NCBI GenBank assembly: GCA_017513445.1 | Contig: JAFXFS010000017.1 | Coordinates: 1-35,224, forward strand | Reading direction: 5' to 3' | DNA from: Bacteroidales bacterium | GTDB taxonomy: Bacteria > Bacteroidota > Bacteroidia > Bacteroidales > UBA932 | DNA: 35,224 nt | Shown: piece by piece, positions 24,661 through 34,600 of the stretch | Layout of the letters: every line of letters begins with the position of its first letter | Position numbering within the stretch: the first letter of the stretch is position 1 | Program-made: the position numbers and the translations under genes | Notes under the pieces: model-generated | Databases searched by the model: none | Seen by the model: only the letters and a program-made list of their open reading frames with translations | Told to the model about the DNA's origin: nothing

Positions 24661-25440
24661 ATGATAGCTGTTTTTGATTCGGGAATTGGTGGACTTTCTG
24701 TTTGGCGTGAACTATATAAACTTATGCCTGAGCAGGACTATTTATATCTGTCCGATTCTGCCAATTGTCCGTACGGAACAAAACCTGTAGATTTTATCAT
24801 TTCACGCGCTGAGACAATTACAGACTTCTTCATATCAAAGGGTGCAGAGGTTATTGTTATTGCGTGTAATACAGCAACAGCTGCTGCTGTTGAACATCTT
24901 AGAGCCAAATATTCAATACCTTTTGTTGGTATGGAGCCGGCAATTAAGCCTGCCGCAATTGCCTCAAAAAGTGGAGTTGTTGGTGTTCTTGCGACAGCCA
25001 ATACATTTAAGGGTTCACTATATAACACTACTCTTGAGAAGTTTGCATCAAATATTAAAGTGATTGAGAGAGTAGGAGAGGGGCTTGTTGAGTGTGTAGA
25101 GTCTGGAAAATTTGAAGGTGATGAGGTTGAAACACTTCTGCATCGTTACATTGATGATATGAAGAGTGAATGCGCTGATGCAATAGTCCTTGGGTGTACT
25201 CATTATCCATTTTTAGAGTCAGCAATATCGAGAATAGCAGGTGAAGGTGTTACTATCTTTAATCCGGCACCAGCTGTCGCTATGCAGACAAAGAGAGTCA
25301 TTGAATCTATAGAGACCAGAAAGGAATCTAATTCTAAATATAGTTTTTACTCTACAGGTGACACAAAAATAATGAGGTCTATCTTGTTACAGATAGACCC
25401 CAAAATTTCAGATAATTCAATTCAAACAGTTGAATTATAA
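24661..25440 (+). CDS. murI: Glutamate racemase
   Basis: This 259-residue cytosolic enzyme converts L-glutamate to D-glutamate for peptidoglycan. It opens with MIAVFDSGIGGLSV (Asp6-Ser7), has NCPYGTK, and carries the catalytic cysteine pair Cys69 (IACNTATAAA) and Cys179 (LGCTHYPFL). These motifs and the length match the family. Its usual Bacteroidetes neighbours, bamA-skp-skp, lie 4.7 kb upstream, separated by korAB-gdhA. It meets the minus-strand PorV-like gene tail to tail with a gap of 4 bases and no visible terminator between them. Confidence 0.95.
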   Translation: MIAVFDSGIGGLSVWRELYKLMPEQDYLYLSDSANCPYGTKPVDFIISRAETITDFFISKGAEVIVIACNTATAAAVEHLRAKYSIPFVGMEPAIKPAAIASKSGVVGVLATANTFKGSLYNTTLEKFASNIKVIERVGEGLVECVESGKFEGDEVETLLHRYIDDMKSECADAIVLGCTHYPFLESAISRIAGEGVTIFNPAPAVAMQTKRVIESIETRKESNSKYSFYSTGDTKIMRSILLQIDPKISDNSIQTVEL

Positions 25441-25444
25441 CTCT

Positions 25445-26356
25445 TTAGAAGCTATATCCCAAAGATATCATCATTGATCCGTTGATTGGTGAATCAGTAA
25501 TACCTAAGATATAGGCAGCATCAAGACTTACTCCGGCAAATTTAACTCCCAAACCTGCAGAGGCAAAAGTTGGGATTGAGTTATTATCGCCATAATGAAC
25601 ACCTACTCTTGCAGCAACCATTTTGTTGTAGTTGAATTCTGCTCCAAGTCCCGCCATTAAACCACCTTTATTAATAAGGTAATCGCATTCGCCATTGAAT
25701 GATAAAGTACTCTTTTCATTAAGATTTAGGGCATATCCAACTCCAAATTTAGCCATTGAAGGGAGATTGTAAGGAGTATATCCATAATCAATCTTTGAGC
25801 CGATGTTTGTAGCAGCAAGAGCTAAACGAAGTCCATTAAGACGGTATGATAGAGATAGATCTGCCGCAACTGCGCTACCTTGTGCATCTTCATAAAGATT
25901 AGAAGATATGTATCTGAGATTCAAACCGGCAGATAGTCCATCCATTACTTTGTAAGCAACGCCTACCTCCAAAGAGAGGTCTTGAGGAGTGTACTGTTTC
26001 AAGATTGTTCCATCATTGCCAATAACGTCGTATGGTTGATGTAATAAATATTTACCACTCAAACCAACAGCAATTTTATCAGTCAATAATCCATAACCTG
26101 ATAATGAGATGATACCATCATTTACGCCTGTTGGCTGCCAAATGCCGTAAGATGCAGCTGCAGAGATTTTTTGCTCTCCAAAAACAATCGCAGATGAATT
26201 GCCGCTTACAGAGAAGGCATTTGCATCAGCTGTAAGTGTTGCACCTCCTAAACTATAATAGGTAGGATCTGATGAAATATTTACAAAAGCTACACTTTGA
26301 GCATATAGCTGTGCTGTAATTAGTGTCATAACTAATATCAATACTCTTTTTTTCAT
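25445..26356 (-). CDS. PorV/PorQ-family outer-membrane beta-barrel protein
   Basis: This 303-residue outer-membrane protein has a signal peptide (MKKRVLILVMTLITAQLYAQ). It is then made of alternating strands with FadL/PorV-like pieces, such as SVAFVNISSDPTYYSLGGATLT and LSAGLNLRYISSNLYEDAQGSAVAADLSLSYRLNG. It ends in Phe (MISLGYSF), a BAM beta-signal. PorV-type proteins shuttle T9SS substrates to the surface attachment machinery; PorQ is a related surface-assembly protein. Which of the two it matches cannot be decided by eye. It starts 12 bases after the stop of the T9SS-sorted protease gene, so it is likely cotranscribed with it. This pairing is consistent with a role in exporting or anchoring that protease. 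Confidence 0.72.
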   Translation of the reverse strand: MKKRVLILVMTLITAQLYAQSVAFVNISSDPTYYSLGGATLTADANAFSVSGNSSAIVFGEQKISAAASYGIWQPTGVNDGIISLSGYGLLTDKIAVGLSGKYLLHQPYDVIGNDGTILKQYTPQDLSLEVGVAYKVMDGLSAGLNLRYISSNLYEDAQGSAVAADLSLSYRLNGLRLALAATNIGSKIDYGYTPYNLPSMAKFGVGYALNLNEKSTLSFNGECDYLINKGGLMAGLGAEFNYNKMVAARVGVHYGDNNSIPTFASAGLGVKFAGVSLDAAYILGITDSPINGSMMISLGYSF

Positions 26357-26368
26357 ATCTCACACTTA

Positions 26369-28993
26369 TTATAATTTAACAACGTTTCGTTTAAAGTTAA
26401 CTGATGGAGTAACTATCTCAATTGTGTAAATTCCACTATCCCAAGTTGTTACATCTAAAGATAATGGATTGAAAGGTCCAACTGTAGTATCTTCGCTTTG
26501 ATACACTATTGCACCAAGAGAAGATGAGACTGTAATCTTTGCTCTTTCATCGCTTCCAGTCCTAATAGTCAAATAATCTTTCATTGGGTTAGGGAAGATG
26601 TCAACAGGAATTGATGAGTCTCTGATAAGGACATCAAAAGTGGTTGTAGCACTGCTTCCTTTAATATCTGTTCCTGTCACTGATATAGTAGTAGAACCAT
26701 ACCAGTTTCCCTTAACATTTAGAGTTGTACCATCTAAACTCATTTCTACAATTTTGGCAGTTGATGAACTTCCAAATGTATATTGTAAGATTTCACCATC
26801 CTGATCATTGATATATTGAGTCAAGTCAATAGTTTTAGTTTCACCTCTAGGAATCAATAGGTTAGGAAGTTGAGCAGTCACTTTTGGAGGATTATTTGCC
26901 AATACAGTGTAGTTTATCTTTATTGAATTCTCTCCACCGTGTTCGTCAGTGACAACCAATGCAGATTCATAGCTACCTGCTCCGACATATTTTGCATCAA
27001 TTTTAATTAAAATAGTGTCCTTAGCCAGTTTACCGCTTATTGCCTCTTTAGCACCAGTAAATTCATAGCCCCAATTATGTTCATCAAGATCCTCTACTAT
27101 GATATTATACTGAACTGATTCAAAGGATTTTAGAGTTACAGTAATATCTTCATCTGGTGTTAGTACAGGGGAAATATTATTTCCTGTTGATACTGATTCC
27201 AGAGAGGATAGTTCAGATTCAACATTGCTCTCTGATAGAGAGGCAACTCGAATGTAATATTTTGTATTAAATTTTAATCCTTTTAATTTACAATTGATAG
27301 TTTGACCAATTGGAATTCCTCCTCCTGACACAATCGCTACATTTACATTACTGTTTTTGTCATTTGGAGTGAATTCGGAAAGATCCTCCTCACTATAATA
27401 AACCCTATATCCATAGGTCGGTCTTCCTTTGGTCTCAGTAGCATTCCAACTGATATTCAATTGATTAGAGAATGGTTCGACTTTAACATTCTTTACGACT
27501 TCTGGAACTGCATCACTATCTTCATAAAGAGCTGCAAATGCATCCAAAGTTCCTTTTCCTAATAGACCAGCAAAATTTTCATTTACACTATATAATTTTG
27601 AGCTGTCAGCTGAATTTAAAAGTTTAGTAGTCAGCATATCATTTGTAAAGCCAGGCCCTCCGAAACGAGATACAATCAGTGCTGCTACACCTGAAACGTG
27701 AGGACAAGCCATTGATGTGCCACTCATACCCTTGAAGCCATTGTTGGTAGTGGTACTATAAATATCCCCAACAACATAGCCACTATTAACTTCCCCTCCA
27801 GGAGCAGCAATATCTACCCAGTCACCATAGTTAGAATATGATGCTTTGGCTCCAGATGGACCAATAGCAGAGACTGCAATCACTCCATCGTAAGATGCAG
27901 GGTGCCCTACAGATACATTTTCATTACCTGCTGCAAAGATAACTACACCACCTTTCATAGGAGATATTTGCTTTCCATCTTTGTCAGTACCAGCATTTCT
28001 TTTAAAGTAATTTATTGCATCAATCACATAAGTATCTTCATTTTGTATACTCCAGCTATTTTGAGCAATAACAGCTCCGTTATCAGCTGCATATACGAAT
28101 GCTGTAGCAATATAAGCTGGCGATTTGCCCTCGATTGTTTGGCAAGTCATAAGTTTCACGCCAGGTTTTGTGCCATTTCCGCCTGCAATTCCAGCTCCAA
28201 ACTTTCCATTATTAGTTATTCCACCTACAATACCGGCAACGTGTGTACCGTGATCTTCGGGAACAATTCCCCCCTTCATACTAGAACCATCAGCACCTAC
28301 AGAAAAGTTATAGCCGTATATGTCATCTATATATCCATTTCCATCATCATCAACTCCTCTTTCACCATTAAACTCTGCTTTATTTACCCACATTGCGTCA
28401 GCAAGATCTTCGTGTTTATAATCAACTCCGGAATCAATAATTGCAACAACTACTGATGAATCTCCTGTCTCAATACCCCAAGCTTTAAGCAAGTTTATAT
28501 CAACTCCTTGCACATATCCACTACCTTGTTGGTTATTGTTGTAGTGCCATTGTTGAGAGAATAGGGGATCATTGAAAGGGTTATTAATATCAACACTTTG
28601 AGACCTTTGCACTTTTGGTAAAAACTCGATAATATCAACTCCTTCTATTGAATTAAAATCTTGATAGGCCTTTGTAACGGGGGTGTTTGGGTTGAATGTG
28701 ATATGATACCAAAGGTGAAGCCCTGCCTCTCTATGTCTCTCTTCGAATCTTGGATCAGTCGGGAATAGCTTGTTTACACTATATATCTCCAATCCGCTAA
28801 TAGATTCAAAGTGTGAAGCACTCAGAGGTACCTCCTTTTTCATTTTTACAACAATATTTCCATTATAGACATCACCTACCTTTTCGATATGTGTCATTTT
28901 AGGCTGATTGTATTCGCGTTTTGCTTCGTCAATCGTACAACTTCCTAATAAAATTGAAATAAATGTTGCCAATAGAATATATTTTTTTTTCAT
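26369..28993 (-). CDS. Subtilisin-like serine protease (S8) with T9SS C-terminal sorting domain
   Basis: This 874-residue cell-surface or secreted protease has a lipoprotein-like N-terminus (ISILLGSCT, Cys19) and a propeptide (about 20-135). The S8 domain (about 145-480) keeps the full triad: Asp187 in IIDSGVD, His248 in EDHGTH, and Ser427 in GTSMACPHVSG. An oxyanion-type Asn is near 312. A fibronectin type III-like domain follows (about 500-610; NQLNISWNA..YRVYYSEED), then Ig/cadherin-like repeats (about 615-790). The last 80 residues fit a type A T9SS sorting domain (VDIFPNPMKDYLTI ... GIYTIEIV). A lipobox together with a T9SS domain is unusual and could be coincidental. It lies downstream of the susCD-lipoprotein genes. 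Confidence 0.9.
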   Translation of the reverse strand: MKKKYILLATFISILLGSCTIDEAKREYNQPKMTHIEKVGDVYNGNIVVKMKKEVPLSASHFESISGLEIYSVNKLFPTDPRFEERHREAGLHLWYHITFNPNTPVTKAYQDFNSIEGVDIIEFLPKVQRSQSVDINNPFNDPLFSQQWHYNNNQQGSGYVQGVDINLLKAWGIETGDSSVVVAIIDSGVDYKHEDLADAMWVNKAEFNGERGVDDDGNGYIDDIYGYNFSVGADGSSMKGGIVPEDHGTHVAGIVGGITNNGKFGAGIAGGNGTKPGVKLMTCQTIEGKSPAYIATAFVYAADNGAVIAQNSWSIQNEDTYVIDAINYFKRNAGTDKDGKQISPMKGGVVIFAAGNENVSVGHPASYDGVIAVSAIGPSGAKASYSNYGDWVDIAAPGGEVNSGYVVGDIYSTTTNNGFKGMSGTSMACPHVSGVAALIVSRFGGPGFTNDMLTTKLLNSADSSKLYSVNENFAGLLGKGTLDAFAALYEDSDAVPEVVKNVKVEPFSNQLNISWNATETKGRPTYGYRVYYSEEDLSEFTPNDKNSNVNVAIVSGGGIPIGQTINCKLKGLKFNTKYYIRVASLSESNVESELSSLESVSTGNNISPVLTPDEDITVTLKSFESVQYNIIVEDLDEHNWGYEFTGAKEAISGKLAKDTILIKIDAKYVGAGSYESALVVTDEHGGENSIKINYTVLANNPPKVTAQLPNLLIPRGETKTIDLTQYINDQDGEILQYTFGSSSTAKIVEMSLDGTTLNVKGNWYGSTTISVTGTDIKGSSATTTFDVLIRDSSIPVDIFPNPMKDYLTIRTGSDERAKITVSSSLGAIVYQSEDTTVGPFNPLSLDVTTWDSGIYTIEIVTPSVNFKRNVVKL

Positions 28994-29028
28994 AACCTAT
29001 CTATTTGGTAAATAATACTTAATTAATA

Positions 29029-29073
29029 AAGAGGCCAACCTCCAAGTCTATTGACTCTTTAGTCAGCCTCTAA
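29029..29073 (-). terminator. Hairpin terminator after the susCD-lipoprotein genes
   Basis: On the minus strand TTTAGAGGCTGAC is complementary to GTTGGCCTCTTTA (one bulged base), across a 22-nt loop that has a smaller stem of its own. It lies 18 bases beyond the lipoprotein stop and before the protease gene. Confidence 0.55.
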
Positions 29074-29091
29074 AACATCTAGGTGATTAGT

Positions 29092-29985
29092 CTATTGAAG
29101 TAGACTTTCTAAGCTAGGACCTCCTGGAAGAGAAAGGAAACAAGGGTATTTTGTTCCAAATCCACCCAAACCGTCAATGTACCAGTAAGGATAGAATGCA
29201 ACCACTTTCTCCATTACAAATTTGCTCTTACCATCTTCAGCTGGGTCGCCTGTTAGATAAGATGGATAGTATGCTTTAATATCAGTACCAGCTCCATCAT
29301 AAAGAAGACCAGGACACCACCAACCATCCCAAGCAACTGTCATATCTTCATTTGCCCAGAATTCAATGTAGTTATTCTTTGCACCACCAAGAGCAGAAGC
29401 ACCCCAAGCTTCTGCAAGTTGTGCAGTGTTTGCATAAGGTTTCATAATACGATAACGTTCAAAACCTTCAGCTTTAAGAACCTCTACTTTTTGGATACCT
29501 AGGCTAGTTTCTGACATCAACGCTAAATTGTCCCACCATTCTCCTTCACCCAATGAGTTCCAAGTGTAAACTTTTTGAAGAGTTAATGATATAGCAGAGA
29601 TAGCAATATTTTTGTTAATTACAGATTCATCAGTAATTGTGATTTTACCTTTATATTGCTTACCAACTTTCATATTTGATATATCCAATGAGATAATTGC
29701 TGAACTTTCACCTGCTTGGAATGTAACACTTGAAGGACAAACAAGATCTTCAGTAATATCACAAGCAATGTTAACTGTTAAAGCTTTCTCAGTAGAGTTA
29801 CGACCTATAAGAACATCATAGGTGGTTGATTGAGTAGGAATCTCAGTGTTAACGTTGATTGATTGAACGAAAGAGACCTCATCGTTTGATGGACTATATG
29901 TAGCATTAATATTTTCTACATTACAAGATGATACTAATAGAAGTCCAAGTGTTAATGTTGATATTGCTTTAAATATTTTTTTCAT
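29092..29985 (-). CDS. Surface lipoprotein of a SusC/D locus (SusE-position)
   Basis: This 297-residue lipoprotein has a signal peptide ending LLLVSSCN (Cys21). It is not assignable to a named family by eye. Residues about 35-140 look like a beta-sandwich (alternating hydrophobic strands, TYDVLIGRNSTEKALTVNI..SVTFQAGESSAIISLDIS), in the style of Calx-beta or the DUF1735-type domains common at SusE positions. The C-terminal half is aromatic-rich (GEGEWWDNL, WDGWWCPGLLYDG, FYPYWYIDGLGGFG), suited to ligand binding at the cell surface. It lies 39 bases after the SusD gene and is probably cotranscribed. Function in ligand capture is inferred from position and composition. Confidence 0.65.
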   Translation of the reverse strand: MKKIFKAISTLTLGLLLVSSCNVENINATYSPSNDEVSFVQSINVNTEIPTQSTTYDVLIGRNSTEKALTVNIACDITEDLVCPSSVTFQAGESSAIISLDISNMKVGKQYKGKITITDESVINKNIAISAISLTLQKVYTWNSLGEGEWWDNLALMSETSLGIQKVEVLKAEGFERYRIMKPYANTAQLAEAWGASALGGAKNNYIEFWANEDMTVAWDGWWCPGLLYDGAGTDIKAYYPSYLTGDPAEDGKSKFVMEKVVAFYPYWYIDGLGGFGTKYPCFLSLPGGPSLESLLQ

Positions 29986-30024
29986 AACAATTCTTTTTTA
30001 TCTATGTAATACAAATACTTAAAA

Positions 30025-31596
30025 CTATTGAACATTTGGAGTTAAAGCTGGATCGTCACCTGTTTCGCCATCAGGGTAGCTATCAATTGGATTTTGAACC
30101 ATATAGTCGTTAGCATCCAACTCTTTCTTAGGAATAGTCAGTACCCAGTCAAATGATTCAGGATCATCGCAGTTACGGTTGTTTAGTAGACCAGCAACAG
30201 GGTGTCCCATATCAGCAGTACGAACAAATCCTTGACGAAGACGTTTGATATCGTAAACACGACCATATTCACCCCATAATTCAATACGACGTTGAAGAAT
30301 GATCTCTTCAAGTAGAGAACCAGTAGTTTCTGTAGTTAGTGTGCCTAGAGCTGTACCAGTTAGATTTGAGCAATCATATCCCTCTTGACGGTAGCTCATA
30401 AATGTGTTCAATAACTGTTTAGCTTCTGCTTCGTTGTTCAATCTACAAGCAGCTTCTGCAGCTGTAAGGTACATTTCAGGAACTCTCATAAAGATATGGT
30501 CAGCTCCTACATATGGGTCAGCAGGGTTAGCAAATTTGAATTTGTATTGTTGGTAACCCATAGTTTTACCATTAGCTAAAGCTTCATATTTCCACCAACC
30601 TTTACGAAGGTCACTTTCAGGGATTTGGTCATACAACCAAGCACTACAAGCTTTTCTTGCATCACGACCATAACCATCAAATGCGTGGTCCATATGAGCT
30701 AAGAATTGTGGGTTAGTAGTACCTTGGTCACGAATAATTTCAGCACCCCAAAGAACGTCATCAGCAGTTGCATCGTTGAAACCATCAAGTACATCAGCAC
30801 TAAGAGAAGCACCCTCCATTGCAACTTTAGCTGCATCATAAGCTGTTTGGTAGTCACCCATATTTAGAGCGATACGAGCTTTGATACCATTAGCTACATA
30901 TTTGTCAATGTGTGAGCAGTGCTCTTGTGCTTGACCTTTACTTAGAAGGTCAATTGCTTTATTGATATCAGAGATTGCTTGAGCATAAACTTCTCTGTTT
31001 GTTGCACGAGGTTTACCCTCAGTACCAGCAGCAGAAGGTTCGGTATAGATAGGAACGCAAAGTCTATCTTCGTGTCCAATGTAGCTACGAGCAAAAGTCA
31101 TTGCTAAATATAGATAAGAGTATGCACGAATTGCATAAGCATTACCCATAATATAAGCAACTTCAGCTTCAGTACCTTCCATTGTCTCTTCAGCAGCAAT
31201 GATATAGTTTACTTGAGAAATTAGAGTGTAGTAGTAGTTCCAGCAGTCATAAGAACGCCAGCTACCACTAGTGTAAGCATCTTTTACATCATATAGATAG
31301 TCATACCAGAACCAACCATTACCTTGGTTGTCCATTACCATATCTTCACCCATAAGGTCACCCATAAGAGCGTATGATTGGATACCGAAACATTGGTGAT
31401 AGTTACCTGTAGTAGTTGCACCCCATTGCCACATATAACGAATCACACCATTCATTGCCATTTTACCACCATCAGTGTTTTCAAGCATGAATTCTCCAGA
31501 AACTGCATCTGTTGGGTTTGTGTTAAGTAGTTCTTTGTTACAAGATGTCAAAAATGGTAACAAAGCTACTAATGATAATAATAATATTTTTTTCAT
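30025..31596 (-). CDS. SusD/RagB-family nutrient-binding outer-membrane lipoprotein
   Basis: This 523-residue lipoprotein has a signal peptide ending in LTSC (Cys19). It then begins NKELLNTNPTDAVSG, as SusD proteins typically do. TPR-like helical pairs run through it (AYAIRAYSYLYLAMTFARSY, KARIALNMGDYQTAYDAA, VPEMYLTAAEAACRLNNEAEAKQLLN). The C-terminal RRIELWGEYGRVYDIKRLR motif is a SusD/RagB hallmark. It acts as the lid of the SusC transporter at the surface. It starts 14 bases from the end of the susC gene. Substrate is unknown. Neighbouring protease and aromatic lipoprotein suggest peptides, as for RagAB of Porphyromonas, but this is inference. Confidence 0.95.
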   Translation of the reverse strand: MKKILLLSLVALLPFLTSCNKELLNTNPTDAVSGEFMLENTDGGKMAMNGVIRYMWQWGATTTGNYHQCFGIQSYALMGDLMGEDMVMDNQGNGWFWYDYLYDVKDAYTSGSWRSYDCWNYYYTLISQVNYIIAAEETMEGTEAEVAYIMGNAYAIRAYSYLYLAMTFARSYIGHEDRLCVPIYTEPSAAGTEGKPRATNREVYAQAISDINKAIDLLSKGQAQEHCSHIDKYVANGIKARIALNMGDYQTAYDAAKVAMEGASLSADVLDGFNDATADDVLWGAEIIRDQGTTNPQFLAHMDHAFDGYGRDARKACSAWLYDQIPESDLRKGWWKYEALANGKTMGYQQYKFKFANPADPYVGADHIFMRVPEMYLTAAEAACRLNNEAEAKQLLNTFMSYRQEGYDCSNLTGTALGTLTTETTGSLLEEIILQRRIELWGEYGRVYDIKRLRQGFVRTADMGHPVAGLLNNRNCDDPESFDWVLTIPKKELDANDYMVQNPIDSYPDGETGDDPALTPNVQ

Positions 31597-31610
31597 AATA
31601 GTTTCGATGT

Positions 31611-34600
31611 TTAGAAGTTAATATCTATACCACAAGAGAATGTTCTGGTAGGAGCATAACTGTAGTTAGTACCACCGGAAATACTATATTGAGGGTCCAT
31701 ACCGTTCAAGTGATTGAACATAGCGATATTGTCACCCACTAAGAATACGCGTAAACCTTTGATGTTTACTTTTTGAGTCCATTTTTGAGGCAATGTATAA
31801 CCAAGTTGGATTGATTTAATTGCGAAGTATGATGCGTCAATCAACCATTTGTCAGTAGCAAGACGGCCTGAGTTCATCATAACTGCAGGAACATCAGTTA
31901 CATCACCTGGTTTTTGCCAACGACGTAGGATTTGTTTGTTCCAAGTGTCGCCATAGTACATTGCTTCCATTGTTTGAGCATAAACAGATTCATATACGTG
32001 TCCGCCATATGAGAATGTAGTCAAGAATGAGAAGTCAACTGGACCGAATTGGAAGTCTGAACCAAATGAACCTTGGAATTTAGGAGCTCTACTGTCCAAA
32101 TAGTATTTAGAGTTTTGTGCTTCAGTTTTGTTAGCTGTAACATAATCTGAACCTTCAATTCTCTCACCATTGTCATCTTTCTTATATGCCCAATAAAGTT
32201 GTTGACCTGTTGCAGGATCTACACCAGCAGTCTTAACGATGTTGTAAGTGTAAATTGGCATACCAACTTTAATAGTTTGTGTACCTGAAATTTCATCTTG
32301 ATCACCAGTTAGAGCTGTAACAGTATTTTTATTTGTGTACAACATCAAAGTAGAACTACCTTGCATATTGTGTTTTTGCAACCAATTTAGACGGATAGTT
32401 GCTTCAACACCTGTGTTCTTCATTGAACCAATGTTTGCATTGTAACCAGTGAAACCAGTTGACATTGCCATAGGGAATGCTAGTAGGATATCGTGAGTGT
32501 TGCTGATATAATACTCCATATTAACATTCAACAATCTGTTGAACAATGTAGCATCAATACCTACATTCCAAGTACCTTTCTTTTCCCAAGTTACGTTTTT
32601 GTTCTCTAGAGATGAAACAAGAGCACCAGGGTTACCTGCATTTGCCCAAGTCAAATCGTAGAATGATTGCCAAGCATAGTATGAACCTAGGTCATCGTTA
32701 CCAAGTTGACCATAAGATGTTCTCAAAGTCATATTGTCAACCCAAGAAGCATCATCCATAAAGTCCTCTTCTGAAATTCTCCAAGATCCACCAACTGACC
32801 AGAATTGACCCCAACGGTTCTCTTTGTAGAAACGAGAAGAACCATCAGTACGCCAAGTTGCTTCGAAGTAGTATTTATCTTTGAAGTCATAAGCCAAACG
32901 ACCTAGATAAGACTCGATGCGATAGTCAGATGAATAAGAGTTTGCACCACCGATTGTTACAGCAGGAGCAAGTTCTGGAATACCAGGATATACTTGATTC
33001 TTAGATGCATACAAATATCTGTAGTTATATGAATAGTACTCGTGACCAGCTTGAGCCAAAATGTGGTGATCACCAAATGTGCGGTCATATTTCAAAATTT
33101 CGTTCAAAGTTTGAGAGAATGTACGAGTTGCATATTTGTCAACAGAACCTTGTGTTTGAGCACCATCACCGTGGAATGGGTTGTAGTATGAAGTTATATA
33201 TCTGTTAGAGATATCTGTACCATAGTTGATAGTAAGTGTAAGACCTCTCAAAGCACCTAGACTCTTGTCATCGCCACCCAAAACAGCGTATGTACGAACA
33301 CCAACGTTGTCACGTAGAGTCTCATAGAAGTTGTCATAAAGGTCACCAACTACGTTGAAACCACCAGCTTTTGGACGGCCATCTTCACCATAGTCATATA
33401 GTTTGTTACCATTCTCATCTAACATAGTTTTACCACTTGCATCTTTTCTATATACAGGGTAAATAGGAGCCATAAACTGAGCTGAATACCAAGCATTACC
33501 AGTTTGTGTACTAGAGTATTGAGATGAGTTAGAGTTAGTGTATGAGTAGTTTGTATTAACACCAACTTGCAACCATTTGTTGATTGTATGGTCAACGTTT
33601 GCACGAGCAGAATAACGTTGGAACATTGTTGTAATCAATACACCTTGATCATTCAAATAACCCAAAGAGATAGCATACTTAGTTTTGTCGTTACCACCAT
33701 TAGCACCAACTTGAACCTCTTGACGAATAGATTTGTCATTTGTTAACTCATCCATCCAGTTTTCGTTCCAAGCTGAAACTGCATCAGCGCGAACTTTACC
33801 AGTAGCTGGGTCAATAACTGTTTCCCAAGTGTAGTTTTTGTAAGGGTTGTAAGCTTCACCACCAAGTTTAGCACCAAGGTCTGAGATTGCATATTGAGAT
33901 GCAACATCCATTGGATAACCACCATTGAAGTAGTAGTCGTTTCTCAATGTTTCATAAGTAATTTCAACGAACTCATCTTGTGAAAGAACATCGTATCTCT
34001 TAAGAGAACGTTGTTGCAAACCCATTTGAGCTTTGAAGTTTACATTAGTGATACCATCTTTACCTTTTTTAGTAGTAATCATCACAACACCGTTAGCACC
34101 ACGAGCACCATAAAGAGCAGAAGCAGCAGCATCTTTAAGGACAGTCATTGATTCGATGTCGTTAGGGTTAAGTGAAGAGATAGAACCATCATACGCAATA
34201 CCATCCACTACATAAAGTGGGCTAGAAGATGCGTTGATTGAACCATAACCACGAATTTGGATTGAAGCACCATCACCTGGCTGTCCACCACCTGATGTTG
34301 ATGTTACACCGGCAACTAGACCTTCAATTGCCTTAGAGACGTTAGAAACTGAACGTTTAGTAAGTTTCTCAGTCTTGATTGTTGTAGCAGATCCTGTGAA
34401 AGAAGATTTCTTCGCAGTACCATAAGCTACCATTACTACTTCATCCAAAGACTCTGAATCTGGAGCTAGAGCTACGTCTATTGCAGTGCTACCATTAACA
34501 GCTCTTGTGACTGTAGTATAACCTACATAGACAAACTCCAATACACCGTCAGCTGGGACACTAATGGTATATTTACCATCTAGGTCTGTCGATGTTCCTA

